64,000 nucleotides of DNA from Oxalobacteraceae bacterium (GTDB lineage: Bacteria; Pseudomonadota; Gammaproteobacteria; Burkholderiales; Burkholderiaceae_D): the NCBI GenBank assembly GCA_025352145.1, contig JANXTY010000047.1, positions 62,001-126,000 of the forward strand, in the 5' to 3' direction. This document shows positions 61,393 to 64,000 of this stretch, piece by piece; the stretch's first letter is position 1; every line of letters begins with the position of its first letter. The position numbers and the translations under genes are program-made. Under the pieces are notes generated by a model, which saw only the letters and a program-made list of their open reading frames with translations, did no database searches and had not been told where the DNA came from.

Positions 61393-62994
61393 GTGCTTTC
61401 CACTGCAAATATCACTATGCAATTCGGCGCCAAGCCGTTGTTCGAGAACATCTCTGTCAAGTTTGGCGATGGCAATCGTTATGGCTTAATCGGGGCCAAC
61501 GGTTGTGGAAAGTCCACCTTCATGAAAATTCTTGGACGTGATCTGGATTCCTCCGCAGGAACCGTCATGCTCGACACCAATGAGCGCTTAGGTAAATTGC
61601 GGCAGGATCAATTTGCGTTTGAGACCATGCGTGTCCTCGATGTCGTCATGATGGGCCATACGGAAATGTGGGCGGCGATGGCTCAGCGCGACGCTATTTA
61701 TGCCAATCCCGATGCTACCGATGACGACTATATGGCAGCAGCAGAGTTGGAGGCCAAGTTTTCAGAATACGACGGTTATACCGCTGAAGCCCGGGCCGGC
61801 GAATTGTTGTTGGGTGCTGGCGTCTCGATCGACCAACATCAAGGCCCGATGAGTAATGTTGCACCAGGCTGGAAATTACGCGTATTGTTGGCGCAGGCCT
61901 TGTTTTCAAATCCAGATATTCTGCTTCTTGATGAGCCGACCAACAACTTGGACATTAATACTATTCGTTGGTTAGAAGATGTGTTGAATGAACGCAATTC
62001 GACCATGATTATTATTTCGCATGACCGCCATTTTTTAAACCAGGTTTGCACGCACATGGCAGATATGGATTATGGGACATTGAAGGTCTACCCAGGTAAC
62101 TATGATGACTATATGTTTGCATCGACCCAGGCGCGTAATCAGCAATTGCTCAATAACGCGAAGGCGAAAGATAAAGTCGCTGAATTGCAGGATTTTGTGC
62201 GGCGTTTTTCGGCCAATAAATCCAAGGCACGCCAAGCGACTTCACGCGCGAAACAAATCGATAAAATCAAGGTTGAGGATCTCAAGCCATCTAGCCGTGC
62301 TAATCCGTTTGTTCGTTTCGACGGAGAGAAAAAACTCCATCGGCAGGCGGTCGAGATTCAAGGTTTGTGTAAGACCTATGATCGTCCGATTTTTAAAAAC
62401 TTTAGCATTATGGTCGAGGCGGGGGAGCGCATTGCTATCATTGGTGCCAGTGGTGTGGGTAAAACGACCTTATTGCGTTGCATGGGCGGGCTTGAGCGTT
62501 GCGGCCTGCAGGCCGATAGCGGATTGGTAAAATGGGCTGAGCATGCTGATGTCGGTTATATGCCGCAGGATCCGACAGAGGATTTTGCAAGTGACAAAAA
62601 TCTGACTGACTGGATCGGTCAGTGGACTAAAGAAGGCGATGACGATCAGGCGGTACGTTCTATTCTGGGGCGTTTGTTGTTCGGTGGCGATGAGGTTAAA
62701 AAACCAGTAAAAGTTCTGTCAGGCGGCGAAAAAGGCCGCATGATGTACGGCAAACTGATGCTGGGTCGTCACAACGTATTACTGCTCGATGAGCCGACTA
62801 ATCATATGGATATGGAGTCGATCGAATCATTGAACATAGCGCTGGAAAAATATGCGGGAACGCTCATTTTTGTATCGCATGATCGTGAATTCGTCTCTTC
62901 CCTTGCGACCCGTATTCTGGAAGTGAAAGACAATGAAATTGTGGACTTCCAAGGCAATTATGAGGACTATCTGAAAAGCCAGGGTATCGAATAA
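61393..62994 (+). CDS. ABC-F family ATPase (YbiT-like)
   Basis: A 533-aa soluble protein with two ABC ATPase domains and no membrane segment. Walker A sequences are [11 protein letters not shown] and [11 protein letters not shown]. Signatures include [16 protein letters not shown]. Walker B is [12 protein letters not shown] and [12 protein letters not shown]. The inter-domain linker is Lys-rich ([20 protein letters not shown]). Length and sequence match YbiT. ABC-F proteins act on the ribosome E site to relieve stalls or set translation. It starts with GTG and ends at a strong terminator. Confidence 0.92.
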   Translation: MLSTANITMQFGAKPLFENISVKFGDGNRYGLIGANGCGKSTFMKILGRDLDSSAGTVMLDTNERLGKLRQDQFAFETMRVLDVVMMGHTEMWAAMAQRDAIYANPDATDDDYMAAAELEAKFSEYDGYTAEARAGELLLGAGVSIDQHQGPMSNVAPGWKLRVLLAQALFSNPDILLLDEPTNNLDINTIRWLEDVLNERNSTMIIISHDRHFLNQVCTHMADMDYGTLKVYPGNYDDYMFASTQARNQQLLNNAKAKDKVAELQDFVRRFSANKSKARQATSRAKQIDKIKVEDLKPSSRANPFVRFDGEKKLHRQAVEIQGLCKTYDRPIFKNFSIMVEAGERIAIIGASGVGKTTLLRCMGGLERCGLQADSGLVKWAEHADVGYMPQDPTEDFASDKNLTDWIGQWTKEGDDDQAVRSILGRLLFGGDEVKKPVKVLSGGEKGRMMYGKLMLGRHNVLLLDEPTNHMDMESIESLNIALEKYAGTLIFVSHDREFVSSLATRILEVKDNEIVDFQGNYEDYLKSQGIE

Positions 62995-63007
62995 TTTCGA
63001 TGAAGAT

Positions 63008-63043
63008 GAAAAAAACCGCAGGAATTTTCCTGCGGCGTTTTTA
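63008..63043. terminator. Terminator between ABC-F and the convergent gene
   Basis: A perfect 7-bp stem (ccgcagg/cctgcgg) is flanked by an A-run and a T-run, so it can serve both convergent genes. Confidence 0.85.
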
Positions 63044-63065
63044 TGGGATGTTAGAACGACTGTTT

Positions 63066-63683
63066 TTAACGGGTTGATTTCTCTGCTTTTTCAAGCAGTT
63101 CATCGAGCCTGTCGCGCAAGCTAATGGTCATCTCTTGACCTTGCGCTTTGAGGACGGCCTCTAGAAAAGGAATGCGCAGCTCCCGGAATTCGCTGACGGT
63201 TTGTGCTTGTTCTGCTTTGAGTTGCAAGAAAAATCCGCGAAACCCGATCGTACTCTTAATGGTTTCATTAAAAAATTTGTGTAGTGCTTCCGAGTGTTCG
63301 TAAGCGATAGATTTAATCTTAATGTCTGGAACGTCACCAGAAGCATTTTCTACCGGCACAGATACTGGAGATGGAGAGGGGGGGGCGTTCTTTTCGGCTT
63401 TTTCGACCGGCATCTTGCGTACAGGTTCGACTGTGCTTGAGGTGGTTGCAGGGGTGGTAATAGCACTGGCTTCATGGACGTATTCAATAAAATGATTGTC
63501 GATCAGCTCAATAATGCATTGATCATCAAGTCCTAGCCCTGCCACTTTTACTAGAAGTTCGGCGCGGCTTTTTTTGCCGTCAACCAATACAAGCAAGCTG
63601 CGCATGCGCGGCGCAAGACCGTATTTACGTGTAGCAATTTCTTCTCGGCCTTTATCTGTTTTATCAAAAATTAATTTATCCAT
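63066..63683 (-). CDS. Conserved hypothetical protein with Pro/Ser-rich linker
   Basis: A 205-aa protein that I do not recognise beyond similarity to uncharacterised Burkholderiales proteins. Residues 1-72 look like a winged-helix domain (FDKTDKGREEIATRKYGLAP, LLVLVDGKKSRAELLVKVAG, IIELIDNHFIEYV). Residues 75-115 are a Pro/Thr/Ser-rich linker. Residues 120-205 are helical and end in a charged coiled coil (RDRLDELLEKAEKS). No signal peptide is present. It is convergent with the ABC-F gene. A regulatory or scaffold role is possible, but nothing shows it. Confidence 0.65.
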   Translation of the reverse strand: MDKLIFDKTDKGREEIATRKYGLAPRMRSLLVLVDGKKSRAELLVKVAGLGLDDQCIIELIDNHFIEYVHEASAITTPATTSSTVEPVRKMPVEKAEKNAPPSPSPVSVPVENASGDVPDIKIKSIAYEHSEALHKFFNETIKSTIGFRGFFLQLKAEQAQTVSEFRELRIPFLEAVLKAQGQEMTISLRDRLDELLEKAEKSTR

Positions 63684-63884
63684 GGCTCTATCAAAATTCG
63701 AAACAAGAAATACAATACCAACAATACAAAATCGCGCACACTAAATTAGGTAAATAATACGATAAAACGCTCCACACGCGACAAACATAACGAGGAAAAG
63801 ACCATTTTTAAACATGAGAGCAGTACAGATATTGTACTGCTTACGAGATAGTCATCCTACCAATATATAACCCATTTTTTCATT
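63684..63884. other. AT-rich intergenic region at the right edge
   Basis: About 200 AT-rich bases that must hold the promoter of the hypothetical gene on the minus strand. A short inverted pair, tacagatattgta (63830-63842), is visible. No other gene or RNA is supported here. Confidence 0.35.
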
Positions 63885-64000
63885 ATGCTGATTCAATCCC
63901 TCAAAACTATAGAATATGAAAGCCCGATAAAGGGCCAAACCGGCAGTTGCATGGCACAAGCCTGGGCACGTACACCTGCGGCACCCTCTTTTGAGGAAAA
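63885..64000 (+). CDS. Partial open frame running off the window
   Basis: From ATG 63885 the frame stays open to the edge, reading MLIQSLKTIEYESPIKGQTG and then SCMAQAWARTP. An internal ATG lies at 63951. No ribosome binding site is seen before either. I do not recognise the product, and it could be chance. Confidence 0.25.
   Translation, partial: MLIQSLKTIEYESPIKGQTGSCMAQAWARTPAAPSFEE

Overview
The window looks like a chromosome segment of a betaproteobacterium in the order Burkholderiales, probably Oxalobacteraceae. The evidence is a Burkholderia-type porin, DUF2863, DUF2946, DUF484-xerC and DksA-CobW neighbourhoods, and a moderate GC content near 50%. No species can be named from sequence reading alone.

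Layout. 1-5.9 kb: housekeeping genes (bamD, tRNA-Gly x2, tRNA-Cys, dksA with a histone-like extension, a CobW-type GTPase, xerC, a DUF484 gene). 6-12.2 kb: envelope genes, namely a porin, an RTX/DUF4214 protein and a TlpA-DUF4266-DUF3570-ApbE operon. 12.2-13.5 kb: a decayed GGDEF response-regulator gene that ends inside a 119-bp hairpin element. 13.5-21.7 kb: stress and envelope genes (Ala/Lys-rich exported protein, glycine-zipper protein, cardiolipin synthase-like PLD, yqjD-yqjE-yqjK, ferritin-like protein, two DUF4398 lipoproteins, DUF2863). 21.9-28.2 kb: a cobalamin riboswitch followed by btuB, btuC, btuD, cobO, a cobU remnant and btuF, that is, B12 uptake and salvage. 28.2-30.3 kb: a fragment of a large exported-protein gene and a hipBA toxin-antitoxin pair. 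30.4-37.8 kb: azlCD with an MFS transporter, several small conserved genes, an M48 protease and moaC.

38.1-52 kb is the most unusual part. A predicted c-di-GMP-I (GEMM) riboswitch with a terminator precedes a run of ten same-strand genes. Seven form a Pil/Chp-like chemosensory set: two receiver proteins, three CheW-like proteins, one MCP and one 1387-aa CheA hybrid. Between the second and third CheW genes lie an APS kinase, a DHH phosphoesterase fused to a ChrA-type anion transporter, and a sulfotransferase. Together these three could import sulfate, make PAPS, use it and clear the PAP by-product. I infer a c-di-GMP-controlled chemosensory pathway coupled to a sulfation module.

52-60.3 kb, minus strand: a complete kdp potassium-uptake operon in the order small membrane ORF, kdpF, A, B, C, D, E. 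60.4-64 kb: a LigB-type dioxygenase, an ABC-F ATPase, an unrecognised conserved gene and an open frame running off the right edge.
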